The notes: generated by a model from the letters alone, not told the origin. DNA of 15,267 bases from Candidatus Gastranaerophilales bacterium (GCA_944323585.1 CALUTA010000021.1:1-15267); one strand, 5' to 3'; shown: positions 1 through 5,933, numbered from the stretch's first letter. Made by a program: numbers and translations.

Positions 1-96
1 GGATAGTCTTATGCAATTTACAAATTAAGCTTTTATAAAGGTACTTTCAGCTTGTGGTAAACTATAGTTAAGGGTAATTAAGAAGGAGATACAAAC

Positions 97-1221
97 ATGA
101 TACCTATTTTAGATTCAAAACGTCAATATGCCACTATCGGCAGTGAAGTTGAAAAAGCTGTTTGCGAAGTTCTTCGCTCCGGTTCTTATATCTTAGGACC
201 GAACGCAAAGGCTTTTGAACAGGAAATGGCTGATTTTATCGGCTGCAAATACACAGTCGGCCTTAACTCAGGTACAGATGCTCTGCACCTTGCATTAAGA
301 GCTCTTGATATCGGCAAAGGCGACGAAGTTATTACTGTTGCATTCACATTTGTTGCAACAACAGAAGCTATCGGCATTGTAGGCGCAAAACCCGTATTTG
401 TTGATATTGATCCTGATACTTTCAACATTGATGCTTCTAAAATAGAGGCCGCAATTACTCCGAGAACAAAAGCTATAATTCCGGTTCACCTTTACGGCCA
501 GCCTTGCGATATGGATGTTATTATGGATGTTGCAAAACGTCACAACCTCCACGTAATCGAAGACTGCTGCCAGGCAATCGGTGCTCTTTACAAAGGCAAA
601 ATGGTCGGTACCTTCGGCGATTTTGGATGCTTAAGCTTCTACCCGACCAAAAACCTCGGCGGTATGGGCGACGGCGGCTTAATTATGACCAGCGACGAAA
701 AACTTCGTGACAGAGTTGTCGCACTCAGAAACCACGGCGGCGCAATCCGCTACCACCACGATGAAATCGGTGTTAACAGCAGATTGGATGAAATTCAGGC
801 TGCAATCCTGAGAGTAAAACTTCCGCATGTAAACAACTGGAACAAACTCAGACGTGAACATGCCTACTATTACAATGAACTTTTCAAAGACTGCAAAGAT
901 ATCCAAACTCCTGTAGAACTTAAAGATACATATTGTGTTTACCATCAATATACAGTTAAAATTCCTAACCGTGATGCAGTTCACAAAATGCTTCAGGAAA
1001 ACGGAATCGGTGCTATGCTTTATTATCCGATACCTCTGCACCTTCAGAAAGTTCACGAATACTTAGGTGTCGGCAAAGGTTCACTTCCGCATACGGAAAA
1101 AGATACAGAAATGGTTATCTCGCTTCCGATGTTCCCTGAACTTACAAAAGAAGAACAGCAAACTGTTGCTAAAACGCTTATTGATTGTATAGAAAAATCA
1201 AAATCAGCAGTCGGAGTATAA
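97..1221 (+). CDS. DegT/DnrJ/EryC1/StrS-family PLP-dependent sugar aminotransferase
   Basis: This 374-aa protein is full length for the family that transaminates keto-sugar nucleotides to amino sugars for surface glycans such as O-antigen, capsule or glycoprotein sugars. Visible family motifs, in order, are NSGTDAL (57-63, phosphate-binding turn), EDCCQAIGA (155-163, with D156 placed to contact the PLP ring nitrogen and Q159 stacking), SFYPTKNLGGMGDGG (180-194, with K185 the Schiff-base lysine) and NSRLDEIQAAIL (227-238). The ATG is preceded by AAGGAG at 83-88 with an 8-nt spacer, so the start is secure. A TATAGT at 63-68 could be a -10 box, but no good -35 is seen. The gene stands alone on this strand and ends just before a terminator. 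The exact sugar substrate cannot be read from the sequence; relatives include WecE, PseC and WbpE types. Confidence 0.93.
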   Translation: MIPILDSKRQYATIGSEVEKAVCEVLRSGSYILGPNAKAFEQEMADFIGCKYTVGLNSGTDALHLALRALDIGKGDEVITVAFTFVATTEAIGIVGAKPVFVDIDPDTFNIDASKIEAAITPRTKAIIPVHLYGQPCDMDVIMDVAKRHNLHVIEDCCQAIGALYKGKMVGTFGDFGCLSFYPTKNLGGMGDGGLIMTSDEKLRDRVVALRNHGGAIRYHHDEIGVNSRLDEIQAAILRVKLPHVNNWNKLRREHAYYYNELFKDCKDIQTPVELKDTYCVYHQYTVKIPNRDAVHKMLQENGIGAMLYYPIPLHLQKVHEYLGVGKGSLPHTEKDTEMVISLPMFPELTKEEQQTVAKTLIDCIEKSKSAVGV

Positions 1222-1244
1222 TTTTTACTGCGAATACTACACAT

Positions 1245-1274
1245 AAAAAGCCTGCTTTATAAAGCAGGCTTTTT
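1245..1274. terminator. Bidirectional intrinsic terminator, perfect 30-bp palindrome
   Basis: AAAAAGCCTGCTTTA (1245-1259) is followed directly by its exact reverse complement (1260-1274). This gives a GC-containing stem with an A-tract on one side and a T-tract on the other. It lies 23 bp after the aminotransferase stop and 25 bp from the end of the convergent amidohydrolase gene, so it can end transcripts from both sides. Confidence 0.92.
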
Positions 1275-1299
1275 GTTTTATGAATATTTAAAACAAATT

Positions 1300-2436
1300 C
1301 TATTTAGTAAGACTTGTATCCCTTGCTGATGAAATCTTGTCAATTACAACACCGCCAATACCGATAAGAGCAAGAACTGCCGCAACTATCCCAATTATTT
1401 TTATTAATGGTGTTTTGGGCACCTTGACCTCTTCTTGAGCTGTCCAGTGTTTGTTAAAAAACAAATCTTCCGCATTTTGATAAAAGATTTTATTTATTAA
1501 ATCATCTGCCTGATCTTTAAAATTTTCCTTAATTACGGTTTTTAAATCACTAACAGTTTTTTCATAAGCCTGTCTTACCGAAAGTCCTCCTGCCGGATTT
1601 TCACCAAAGCACCCGAGAGGGGCATCTGTACCAAACAGAATTCGATCAACTGCATTTCTTTTTTGCAATTCTTTTATTAGTTTAACAATACTTGGCTTTT
1701 CAATACTGCTAAGCCCGTCTTTCCCCCAATCGACCCATGATACATCTACATATAGTCTGGAATCTTTTTCGTCTATGGATTTTAAAAGTTCTTCAATGGC
1801 ATTTTGATGAGATTTAGCATCCCCTGCTCCCATATGCGCCATTACAACAGGAACATCAGGATGAAGTCTTGCTATATTATGAATAGCTTCAGGTGAAGAA
1901 ATCTTGTCAACAGGTTTGCCTTTATTGTCAAATTGGATATCAGAATGAAAAACACACGGCAATTTGTAACGTTCAGCAACAAACATGTATGGTCTGTAAA
2001 TATCGCTGTCAGCCTGGGCGCCAAAATGACGGGGATGAAATTTCAGCCCGACAAATTTATCCGGATTTTCCTGTATCAGATTGTTTATATTAACAGAATT
2101 CCCGCTTGTAACAGACGGCTGACAAACAGCAAGAGCATGATATTTTGTATTTTTATCACATAACTCCAGAAGTGCTTTATTTGCTGTCGTTTCATCCTGT
2201 CCGTTCACGACAAGACCGTCAAGATTCGAAATAATTACTTTTTCAACTGAATCTTGCTGCGCCTCGCCTTTCACCTGAACATTTAACGGACTTTTTATAA
2301 ACTCATCTATTGTGTTAGAATCAAAATTCAATGTATTATTGGAATTCCCGTTCTTATTCCAGTGCCCTATATGCATATGCGCATCTATAATAGAACCTTT
2401 AAAAGTTACATTTGTCTGTAATTTATCGACCTTCAT
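1300..2436 (-). CDS. Amidohydrolase (TIM-barrel metal hydrolase) with C-terminal membrane anchor
   Basis: This 378-aa protein has the marks of the Amidohydrolase_2 type of metal-dependent hydrolases and decarboxylases. They are HxH in DAHMHIG (H20, H22), LKFHP (131-135), H164 in VFHSD, H201 in MAHMGAGD, and the catalytic-type aspartate D271 in LFGTDAPLG, ending with the usual NAEDLFF (321-327). The substrate is not predictable. Two extras are unusual. A short N-terminal lead carries LQTNVTFKG (6-14), and a hydrophobic helix at about 347-365 is followed by a short charged tail (residues 366-378). The tail suggests that the enzyme is held on a membrane, with the barrel on the N-terminal side. 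The start overlaps the end of the upstream gene by 14 nt, and AGGAG (complement of 2449-2453) precedes it at good spacing. The pair is probably one transcript, ended by the palindrome at 1245-1274. Confidence 0.85.
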   Translation of the reverse strand: MKVDKLQTNVTFKGSIIDAHMHIGHWNKNGNSNNTLNFDSNTIDEFIKSPLNVQVKGEAQQDSVEKVIISNLDGLVVNGQDETTANKALLELCDKNTKYHALAVCQPSVTSGNSVNINNLIQENPDKFVGLKFHPRHFGAQADSDIYRPYMFVAERYKLPCVFHSDIQFDNKGKPVDKISSPEAIHNIARLHPDVPVVMAHMGAGDAKSHQNAIEELLKSIDEKDSRLYVDVSWVDWGKDGLSSIEKPSIVKLIKELQKRNAVDRILFGTDAPLGCFGENPAGGLSVRQAYEKTVSDLKTVIKENFKDQADDLINKIFYQNAEDLFFNKHWTAQEEVKVPKTPLIKIIGIVAAVLALIGIGGVVIDKISSARDTSLTK

Positions 2437-4306
2437 TTTGTATTAAATCTCCTATATAATTATCGCCCTTTGCTCTGCGATTGATTATATAATATCCCAG
2501 ATTGGAAGAGGGTACAATGGCCTTTGCTGCAGCTCTGCACTCTTTTTCCGGGATATATTCACCTCTGCGGTTTGCTATATCGGCAAGCCTCAAAAATATA
2601 TCCGCAATATGCCTGCGTTCTTTCTCATGTGAAATAAAATATTCAGGAGTAGTATTTTCAAGCTTTTTGCAGATATTATTTAAATAAAAATTATACAGCC
2701 CGTTTGCGCCGGCATAATCCCCCTTATGGTACTTTATATCAGCCAAACCTTTATATGCACGCAGGTAAGAATCATTTGAAGGGTCAAATCCTACCATATC
2801 AATATATCTGAGAGAACTTGTCAACTCCTCCTCTGCGCCGTTGTAGTCGCCGACTCTAATCAATCCTTCAGCATCATTAACAATACTCCAAATTGTATTT
2901 GGTAGATTTACGCCATCGCCCTGCACTCTTTCATAAAATGCCTGATTATCTATATCGCGTTTAATTGCTGCAAACATAGAATAACTGCTTCCACCCATTG
3001 CCTTAACGCTCGGACGACCGCTGTTTTCTGCATCTCCAAGAGGATATATTATTTTATAATCTCCGTTTCTTCTGAAGAAATTCTCCATTTTGTAATCAAC
3101 AAAATCCCCCTTGTCATATATTTTGTCATTCCACAACTGCTCCTGACTGTAGACTTTCCAGACAGGGTATAATTTGTCCGCAAATTGAAGCATATCACGA
3201 TGTTCACTGAGAGCATTCCTGAAACATTCAGTTTCTTCATCATCTGCCACAACTTCATCTACACTTTTGCCGACAAATTTCGAAATATCTTGCAAATCTT
3301 CATTGTAAGGAAATTCTTCAACAGGATAACTGTTGGTAACATCGTCTTTAAAGCTGTATCCAAGAATTTTACCATCCTCATCACGCACCGGTGTCAGATT
3401 ATAAACTCCACGCTCCCCGTCATTTACGATTGTATCATAGGCCGAAAATATATGATCGGTTACACCATCTGATTTTTTCAAGTTAACAACATCAACATCT
3501 GCAAGCGTTAATAAATTAAAATCATACCAGCCGTTGCGTTTTATTTCATCAAGCATTCCATGGACTTTTCCGTCTCTATCATATCCGGTTGCAAGATAAT
3601 TGGTAAGTTCCGGAGTATTGCCTCTTTCGCCTGCCATCCACCTTAAACTTGCTTCATGCGGATGTGATGCCGGCACATAGACCTTTTTACAATCAAGCCG
3701 GTTTAATATATTGATAATGCCTGATACATATTCAAGCCCTCTATTCTGCGGATCCATATATCTTATATATTTTTCATGTTTTTTAGAATCTCTCGCAAGC
3801 TCCTGCAAAAATTCCAGAAGTTCTTTCTTATGGGTTAAAACATTATACGGTCTTAACTCAATATCTTTCCCCATAACCTCTTTATACTGAGCTTCAAGGT
3901 TTTGAAGCGGAACATTTATATAAACAGGTACGGCGACATAATCATCTTTTTTTAATCTTCCGCTATAATACAGTTTTTGAAGTTCCTCCTCCACATTTTG
4001 CCACGGCTTGCCGAATGTTGAATATATAGGGTCCTGCGTTTCGTAAGTATAAACTGTCATATTTTTGCCTGTATCTATGGCTTTTGCAAAATGTTCCATA
4101 TCTTTAGCATGGTTTCCGCCGTCAATCAAGAAAACATCGTGTCCCATAAAATGTACAGGAGTCTGCAACGAAACCGAAGATGAAGATGATTTAACAAAAA
4201 CATCCCTGTTCTCCACTGTGTTGTTTAAAATTGGATTATTTGAATATTGAAATTTGTTCTTAATACCTGATGCTAATAACTGTGAAGATATCGGTGTTAT
4301 TTTCAT
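2423..4306 (-). CDS. Unknown 627-aa protein with TPR-like C-terminal region
   Basis: I do not recognise this gene. Residues 1-50 are Ser/Asn-rich and low in complexity, and end in LQTPVHFMG (47-55), a near copy of the motif in the downstream amidohydrolase. From about 57 a compact alpha/beta-looking domain begins with DVFLIDGGNHAKDM. It contains KKVYVPASHPHEASLRW (207-223), whose two histidines (H215, H217) and glutamate could be catalytic or metal-binding, but this is only a guess. Residues about 475-600 form helical pairs with TPR spacing (VGDYNGAEEELTSSLRYI, YHKGDYAGANGLYNFYL, RRGEYIPEKECRAAAKAI), suggesting a protein-binding tail. There is no clear signal peptide or membrane span. AAGGTC lies about 9 nt before the ATG, a weak ribosome site. 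The 14-nt overlap with the amidohydrolase gene suggests coupled translation and a joint function. Confidence 0.75.
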   Translation of the reverse strand: MKITPISSQLLASGIKNKFQYSNNPILNNTVENRDVFVKSSSSSVSLQTPVHFMGHDVFLIDGGNHAKDMEHFAKAIDTGKNMTVYTYETQDPIYSTFGKPWQNVEEELQKLYYSGRLKKDDYVAVPVYINVPLQNLEAQYKEVMGKDIELRPYNVLTHKKELLEFLQELARDSKKHEKYIRYMDPQNRGLEYVSGIINILNRLDCKKVYVPASHPHEASLRWMAGERGNTPELTNYLATGYDRDGKVHGMLDEIKRNGWYDFNLLTLADVDVVNLKKSDGVTDHIFSAYDTIVNDGERGVYNLTPVRDEDGKILGYSFKDDVTNSYPVEEFPYNEDLQDISKFVGKSVDEVVADDEETECFRNALSEHRDMLQFADKLYPVWKVYSQEQLWNDKIYDKGDFVDYKMENFFRRNGDYKIIYPLGDAENSGRPSVKAMGGSSYSMFAAIKRDIDNQAFYERVQGDGVNLPNTIWSIVNDAEGLIRVGDYNGAEEELTSSLRYIDMVGFDPSNDSYLRAYKGLADIKYHKGDYAGANGLYNFYLNNICKKLENTTPEYFISHEKERRHIADIFLRLADIANRRGEYIPEKECRAAAKAIVPSSNLGYYIINRRAKGDNYIGDLIQNEGR

Positions 4307-4420
4307 ATTTTTTTAGACCTTCATTATTTCCATTAATACCCACTTATACCTAAACCCCAAAATAAAATATTTGCTAGTCAAAGGTCTGTTTTTTACAAAA
4401 AATTTACAAAACATAACAAA

Positions 4421-4443
4421 ACCCCGGCTATTTTTACCGGGGT
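4421..4443 (-). terminator. Intrinsic terminator after the 98-aa gene
   Basis: ACCCCGG (4421-4427) and CCGGGGT (4437-4443) form a 7-bp GC-rich stem around a 9-nt AT loop. Read on the minus strand it lies 19 nt past the stop at 4463 and is followed by the T-rich run TTTTGTTATGTTTTG. On the plus strand it is also followed by a T-rich tract, so it may work in both directions. Confidence 0.8.
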
Positions 4444-4462
4444 GAATTTTTTATTTTTTTTA

Positions 4463-4759
4463 CTATGCAATACCTATGGTATGACCAACATTCACAGTTC
4501 CGTCATCTTTATAACCTAGAATAACCTCTGAAAAATTATTCTGAAAAGGATTTAATCCTACAGAGTTCATACTGGTCTTTGTCATATAACTAAAACTTGA
4601 CGGATCCCAGTTTTGCTCATAACCTCTTGTGGCCTGAGAAACTCCTGCAATCTGCGAAGTGTCATAATAGTTATTTATACCGACCCCGACCTGAGCATCC
4701 ATTCCAAGATTAACTCTGTTTATCGGAGCGATACTGCCATTGTTGTAACCGCTGGTCAT
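4463..4759 (-). CDS. Small 98-aa protein of unknown function
   Basis: I do not recognise this protein. It is Asn/Gly/Ser-rich with several aromatic residues and no cysteines, no hydrophobic span and no obvious signal peptide. The C-terminal third (about 70-98, including SEVILGYKDDGTVNVGHTIG) looks like a short beta-structured segment, while the N-terminal two thirds look flexible. Support for a real gene comes from a minus-strand AAAAAGGA (complement of 4768-4775) 8 nt before the ATG, and from the strong hairpin terminator right after the stop, which makes it a self-contained unit. An AT-only TATA-rich stretch at about 4776-4804 precedes it, but I could not pick a convincing promoter. The composition could fit a surface or secreted small protein, but nothing proves this. 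Confidence 0.6.
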   Translation of the reverse strand: MTSGYNNGSIAPINRVNLGMDAQVGVGINNYYDTSQIAGVSQATRGYEQNWDPSSFSYMTKTSMNSVGLNPFQNNFSEVILGYKDDGTVNVGHTIGIA

Positions 4760-4816
4760 ATCCTTTGTCCTTTTTTATACTCTTATATATATAAAGTATA
4801 TAACATTTAAATAATT

Positions 4817-4835
4817 GCCTTTTGAAGGCTTTTTT
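4817..4835 (+). terminator. Terminator-like hairpin on the plus strand
   Basis: GCCTT (4817-4821), loop TTG, AAGGC (4825-4829), then six T (4830-4835). Read on the plus strand this is a small intrinsic terminator, but no plus-strand gene precedes it. It lies 57 bp upstream of the leftward 98-aa gene. It may stop antisense transcription, or it may be a 5' structure in the leader of that gene, where it is preceded rather than followed by the T-tract equivalent. Confidence 0.4.
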
Positions 4836-4905
4836 ACTTAACAATCCTTTACAATTATGACATGCCCATATTTTGGATTTTATAACATTGTGTTAAGTTT
4901 TGTAA

Positions 4906-4922
4906 AGTGTAAATTCTACACT
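4906..4922. promoter_or_regulatory. AGTGT-N7-ACACT dyad, upstream copy
   Basis: AGTGT (4906-4910) and ACACT (4918-4922) form a 17-bp inverted repeat, and the arms extend by one pair (AGTGTA/TACACT). It lies 46 bp upstream of the -35 box at 4969. The same half-sites with the same 7-nt spacing recur at 5014-5030. This arrangement suits a dimeric transcription factor, but no candidate regulator is encoded in the window. Confidence 0.4.
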
Positions 4923-4968
4923 ATATTTGGTTTTCAGGTTTTCTTTTAATTTACATTAAAACAATTAG

Positions 4969-4997
4969 TTGACATTTTAAATCTTGTATGCAATAAT
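4969..4997 (+). promoter_or_regulatory. Strong sigma70-type promoter with extended -10
   Basis: TTGACA (4969-4974) is a perfect -35. After a 17-bp spacer comes AATAAT (4992-4997), preceded by TGC (4989-4991), which makes an extended -10. Transcription should start near 5004. No protein gene follows; the transcript would meet the terminator at 5122-5147. Confidence 0.75.
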
Positions 4998-5013
4998 AAG
5001 GACATAAGATTTA

Positions 5014-5030
5014 AGTGTAGTCGAAACACT
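5014..5030. promoter_or_regulatory. AGTGT-N7-ACACT dyad, downstream copy
   Basis: AGTGT (5014-5018), 7 nt, ACACT (5026-5030). It has the same half-sites and spacing as the dyad at 4906-4922, centred 108 bp further on and about 10 nt past the predicted transcription start. It could be a second operator, or it could simply be the first hairpin of the small RNA. Confidence 0.4.
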
Positions 5031-5121
5031 AAATATAAATAGATTCATTAACCCCAAAAAAAAACATATAAACTCCTAAATAATAAACACTAAAAGAGAC
5101 CATTAGGATGCAGAAAACGAC

Positions 5122-5147
5122 CCACTCAGTAATGAGTGGTTTTTTTT
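5122..5147 (+). terminator. Intrinsic terminator of the candidate small RNA
   Basis: CCACTCA (5122-5128), tetraloop GTAA, TGAGTGG (5133-5139), followed by eight T (5140-5147). This is a textbook factor-independent terminator on the plus strand. Confidence 0.88.
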
Positions 5148-5174
5148 GTGCCTGAAGTGCCTGAGGTGCCTGAG
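5148..5174 (+). repeat. Three tandem 9-bp repeats
   Basis: GTGCCTGAA (5148-5156), GTGCCTGAG (5157-5165) and GTGCCTGAG (5166-5174) follow one another without gaps. The last copy runs into GCAC, making GTGCC-TGA-GGCAC. They begin immediately after the small RNA terminator and lead into the long tandem repeat, sharing its GCCTGAG opening, so they look like slippage at the edge of that array. Confidence 0.85.
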
Positions 5175-5526
5175 GCACTTCTGTATATTGGAACTGCTTC
5201 AGGTTAGTTGCGCTGTTTTAAATAACTGTGGAGCCTTCCAATTTTAGTTTTGTCGCTTGGAACGGTGCCCGTTTTGGAAAGATCTTCAACTGCTGTCACT
5301 ATTTATTGCCTGAGGCACATCTGTACTTTGGAACTGTCATACAGACTGCGCTTTTTTATAAACCCTAAAATACTGACTATTTTAGTTATGGCGCTTGGAA
5401 CGGTACCCGCTTCGGAACGGTCTTCAACTGCTGTCACTATTTATAGCCTGAGGCACATCTGTATATTGGAGCTGCTTCAGGACAGTCGCGCTTTTTTAAA
5501 TAACTGTGGAGCCCTCCAATTTTAGT
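5168..5526 (+). repeat. Imperfect tandem repeat of about 140 bp, 2.6 copies
   Basis: Units start at 5168, 5308 and 5446, each with GCCTGAGGCAC; unit lengths are 140 and 138 bp, and the third copy stops near 5526. The last third of copies 1 and 2 is nearly identical (shared CTTGGAACGGT and TCTTCAACTGCTGTCACTAT). The middle of copy 2 (about 5338-5390) is diverged, whereas copies 1 and 3 agree there, including AAATAACTGTGGAGCC. Copies 1 and 3 can fold a 9-bp stem, CCTGAGGCA with TGCTTCAGG (5169-5177 with 5195-5203; 5447-5455 with 5473-5481). A 91-aa frame crosses the array only because 138 is divisible by three. No transposase is present. It may be a non-autonomous or structured intergenic element. 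Confidence 0.85.
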
Positions 5527-5529
5527 GAA

Positions 5530-5553
5530 GTAGGTCGGATTTACTAATCCGAC
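5530..5553 (+). repeat. REP-like element, GTAG plus 20-bp palindrome
   Basis: GTAG (5530-5533) is followed by GTCGGATT (5534-5541), loop TACT, and AATCCGAC (5546-5553). A GTAG head in front of a short perfect hairpin is the known form of REP sequences mobilised by RAYT (TnpA-REP, Y1-type) transposases. No RAYT gene lies in this window, so a source elsewhere in the genome would be needed. Confidence 0.6.
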
Positions 5554-5560
5554 ATTTAAT

Positions 5561-5702
5561 CTTATTTAACCCTTCCCCCATTCAACATTTCAACCAAACT
5601 GACCCCTCACCCAAACCCTCAGCCATTCGGCATACAGTCTCACAAGGCTCATTCTTCGCCTGTTTGAACCGGTACTCAGCAACGGGGCACAGGAAGAAAA
5701 AT
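5561..5702. other. Intergenic stretch without recognised features
   Basis: The first part (about 5566-5640) is markedly C-rich and G-poor on the plus strand, unlike the AT-rich genes around it. I see no credible coding frame, ribosome site, RNA gene or terminator here. It may be decayed repeat or relic sequence. Confidence 0.5.
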
Positions 5703-5735
5703 ATGTCATTCTGAGGGCAGAGCCCGAAAGAATCC
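5703..5735 (+). repeat. Intergenic repeat fragment, ATGTCATTCTGAG type
   Basis: It begins ATGTCATTCTGAGGGCAG and ends GAAAGAATCC. It matches the repeat starting at 5755 at both ends (ATGTCATTCTGAG, GAATCC) but differs in the middle, where GGGC-AGA-GCCC can form a 4-bp stem. I recall 'GTCATTCTGAGCGxAGCGAAGAATC' segments from intergenic regions of many unrelated bacteria. Confidence 0.65.
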
Positions 5736-5754
5736 AGCTTTTTATTTGTTTTGT

Positions 5755-5828
5755 ATGTCATTCTGAGCGCAGCGAAGAATCCAATTGGATTTTCAGAAGC
5801 TCCTTCGGCTAAAGCATCAGGATGACAT
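5755..5828 (+). repeat. 74-bp palindromic intergenic repeat with 12-bp terminal inverted repeats
   Basis: The left end ATGTCATTCTGA (5755-5766) and right end TCAGGATGACAT (5817-5828) are inverted copies with one mismatch. The left part continues GCGCAGCGAAGAATCC. The size and paired ends resemble a miniature inverted-repeat unit. No transposase or clear target duplication is seen. Confidence 0.65.
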
Positions 5829-5842
5829 GTTATTAATCGACT

Positions 5843-5870
5843 GGATTACTTCGCTTTGCTCGCAATGTCG
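5843..5870 (-). repeat. Third intergenic repeat fragment, reverse orientation
   Basis: On the minus strand it reads CGACATTGCGAGCAAAGCGA and ends AGTAATCC. It belongs to the related 'CATTGCGAG...AGCGAAGxAATCC' class and lies only 14 bp from the palindromic unit at 5755-5828. This indicates repeated capture of such sequences at one locus. Confidence 0.55.
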
Positions 5871-5908
5871 GAACTGGTTTCGAACTTCAGTTATTAAGCC
5901 TTTAAGCC

Positions 5909-5932
5909 GTTCAACTTGTCAACTGTTCAACT
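5909..5932 (+). repeat. Three tandem 8-bp repeats next to the rsmG stop
   Basis: GTTCAACT (5909-5916), TGTCAACT (5917-5924) and GTTCAACT (5925-5932) abut each other and end 1 bp from the rsmG stop codon. The repeats would lie at the very start of the rsmG 3' untranslated region. No clear intrinsic terminator for rsmG is visible nearby. Confidence 0.75.
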
Positions 5933-5933
5933 A

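Larger units (their letters stand above)
5004..5147 (+). ncRNA. Candidate small non-coding RNA, about 144 nt
   Basis: A consensus promoter (4969-4997) and a clean intrinsic terminator (5122-5147) bracket a stretch with no credible reading frame, which is the classic layout of a trans-acting small RNA. Predicted features are a 5' hairpin (AGTGT 5014-5018 with ACACT 5026-5030), a long A-rich and probably single-stranded middle (about 5031-5100), a possible long-range pairing of TCCTAA (5074-5079) with TTAGGA (5103-5108), and the terminator stem. The middle contains ACTCCTAA, whose CUCCU is complementary to Shine-Dalgarno sequences, so pairing with mRNA start regions is a reasonable guess. It does not match the forms of 6S RNA, tmRNA, RNase P or SRP RNA that I know. 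The 5' end is inferred from the promoter. Confidence 0.6.

Noticed and set aside
4315..4387. AGACCTT/AAGGTCT inverted repeat before the 627-aa gene
   Set aside because: Only 7 bp long with arms 59 bp apart in AT-rich DNA; chance is a sufficient explanation.
4613..4810. 65-aa plus-strand reading frame opposite the 98-aa gene
   Set aside because: It is a shadow of the minus-strand gene, has no ribosome site, and runs through the AT-rich upstream region.
5004..5147. 6S RNA, tmRNA or Yfr1 identity for the small RNA
   Set aside because: The ends do not pair into a long 6S-type rod, there is no tRNA-like end or tag frame, and ACTCCTAAA only loosely resembles the Yfr1 core CACUCCUCACAC.
5109..5157. 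Leader peptide frame starting at the ATG at 5108-5110
   Set aside because: There is no spaced ribosome site, and the frame runs through the terminator stem and T-tract.
5250..5525. 91-aa plus-strand reading frame across the tandem repeat
   Set aside because: It starts with TTG without a ribosome site, repeats itself only because the unit length is divisible by three, and has no protein-like domain.
5148..5526. CRISPR array
   Set aside because: Units of 138-140 bp without unique spacers, and 9-bp repeats without spacers, do not fit a CRISPR array; no cas genes are present.
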